Shown in pieces: positions 60,652 through 60,739 of a stretch of DNA of 60,739 nucleotides. The stretch is taken from positions 1 through 60,739 of the forward strand of contig OMWN01000075.1 of NCBI GenBank assembly GCA_900314765.1, given 5' to 3'. The translations under genes and the position numbers were made by a program. Every line of letters starts with the position of its first letter. The first letter of the stretch is position 1. Under the pieces are notes generated by a model. It saw only the letters and a list, made by a program, of their open reading frames with translations, was not told the DNA's origin and did not search any database. Source of the stretch: an uncultured Selenomonadales bacterium. Its GTDB lineage: Bacteria > Bacillota > Negativicutes > Selenomonadales > Selenomonadaceae.

Positions 60652-60739
60652 CTAACTCAAACTTCGCACATGGAAAACATCCCGTGCGCCTTTAAAATCA
60701 ACATTATGCGAAAGCATAATTCCGCTCAAGCACATTTTC
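60652..60739 (-). CDS. 3' end of an unidentified gene running off the window
   Basis: On the minus strand one frame stays open from the window edge to TAG at 60652-60654 and ends SHNVDFKGARDVFHVRSLS. The gap to the next gene is short, as in an operon. Too short to assign a family. Confidence 0.3.
   Translation of the reverse strand, partial: KMCLSGIMLSHNVDFKGARDVFHVRSLS

Overview
The window looks like a chromosome segment of a diderm (Gram-negative) Firmicute, most likely a Selenomonas-like member of the Negativicutes. The evidence is a typical Firmicute dnaX-ybaB-recR-bofA operon and a long-form hibernation factor, found together with an outer-membrane type V autotransporter. Coding DNA is GC-rich with strong A/G-rich Shine-Dalgarno sites and TTGACA/TATAAT promoters. 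The genus cannot be fixed from the sequence alone.

Layout. 1-1724: two convergent DNA methyltransferases. 1948-6738: a TetR regulator, two radical SAM/SPASM enzymes of the AhbC/AhbD (NirJ1/NirJ2) haem-maturation type, and a secreted double NodB-domain protein. 6894-16740: a MYG1-family protein, a secreted unknown, a two-component system, a DASS anion transporter, an acyl-CoA-ligase-like enzyme and a solitary LivJ-type lipoprotein. 16834-22834: tRNA-Leu(CAA), then a short region bounded by a second degraded copy of the tRNA 3' end plus terminator. It contains an AbiE-type toxin-antitoxin pair and an AAA-ATPase/PD-(D/E)XK gene, with a second gene of that family just outside. 22907-33765: a PepSY membrane protein, a hybrid histidine kinase, purB-purA, a Tat-type metallophosphatase and an O-GlcNAc-transferase-like protein. 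34113-42636: a YjfB-like protein, a zinc-ribbon protein, an amino-acid-binding lipoprotein, an M48 peptidase, a large frame-broken autotransporter, then the permease and ATPase that probably serve the binding protein. 43120-50288: cspA, hpf, a DUF4143 ATPase, trmB-ftsW, and an AcoR-like regulator that lacks the GAFTGA loop. 50393-59453: bofA-recR-ybaB-dnaX, a yellow/MRJP-type secreted protein, enolase, nitroreductase plus tautomerase, and a mannose-1-phosphate guanylyltransferase. 59604-60739: an AT-rich, probably polysaccharide-related segment with a frame-broken GNAT-type gene.

Two things cut across the window. First, the intergenic spaces are full of palindromic repeat elements: family 1 is about 200-275 bp with ACCCTCTCC/GGAGAGGGT ends (nine full and two half copies); family 2 is exactly 147 bp (three copies); family 3 has GCTGATT/AATCAGC ends; family 4 is about 300 bp with GTCACCCC ends. 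Base changes in paired arms often compensate each other, and one 25-nt hairpin occurs in two families. Second, two genes for probable surface functions are broken exactly at homopolymers (C6 and G8 in the autotransporter, G7 in the GNAT-type gene). This suggests slipped-strand phase variation, although sequencing error is a real alternative.

All calls were made by reading the sequence. No database search or folding was run.
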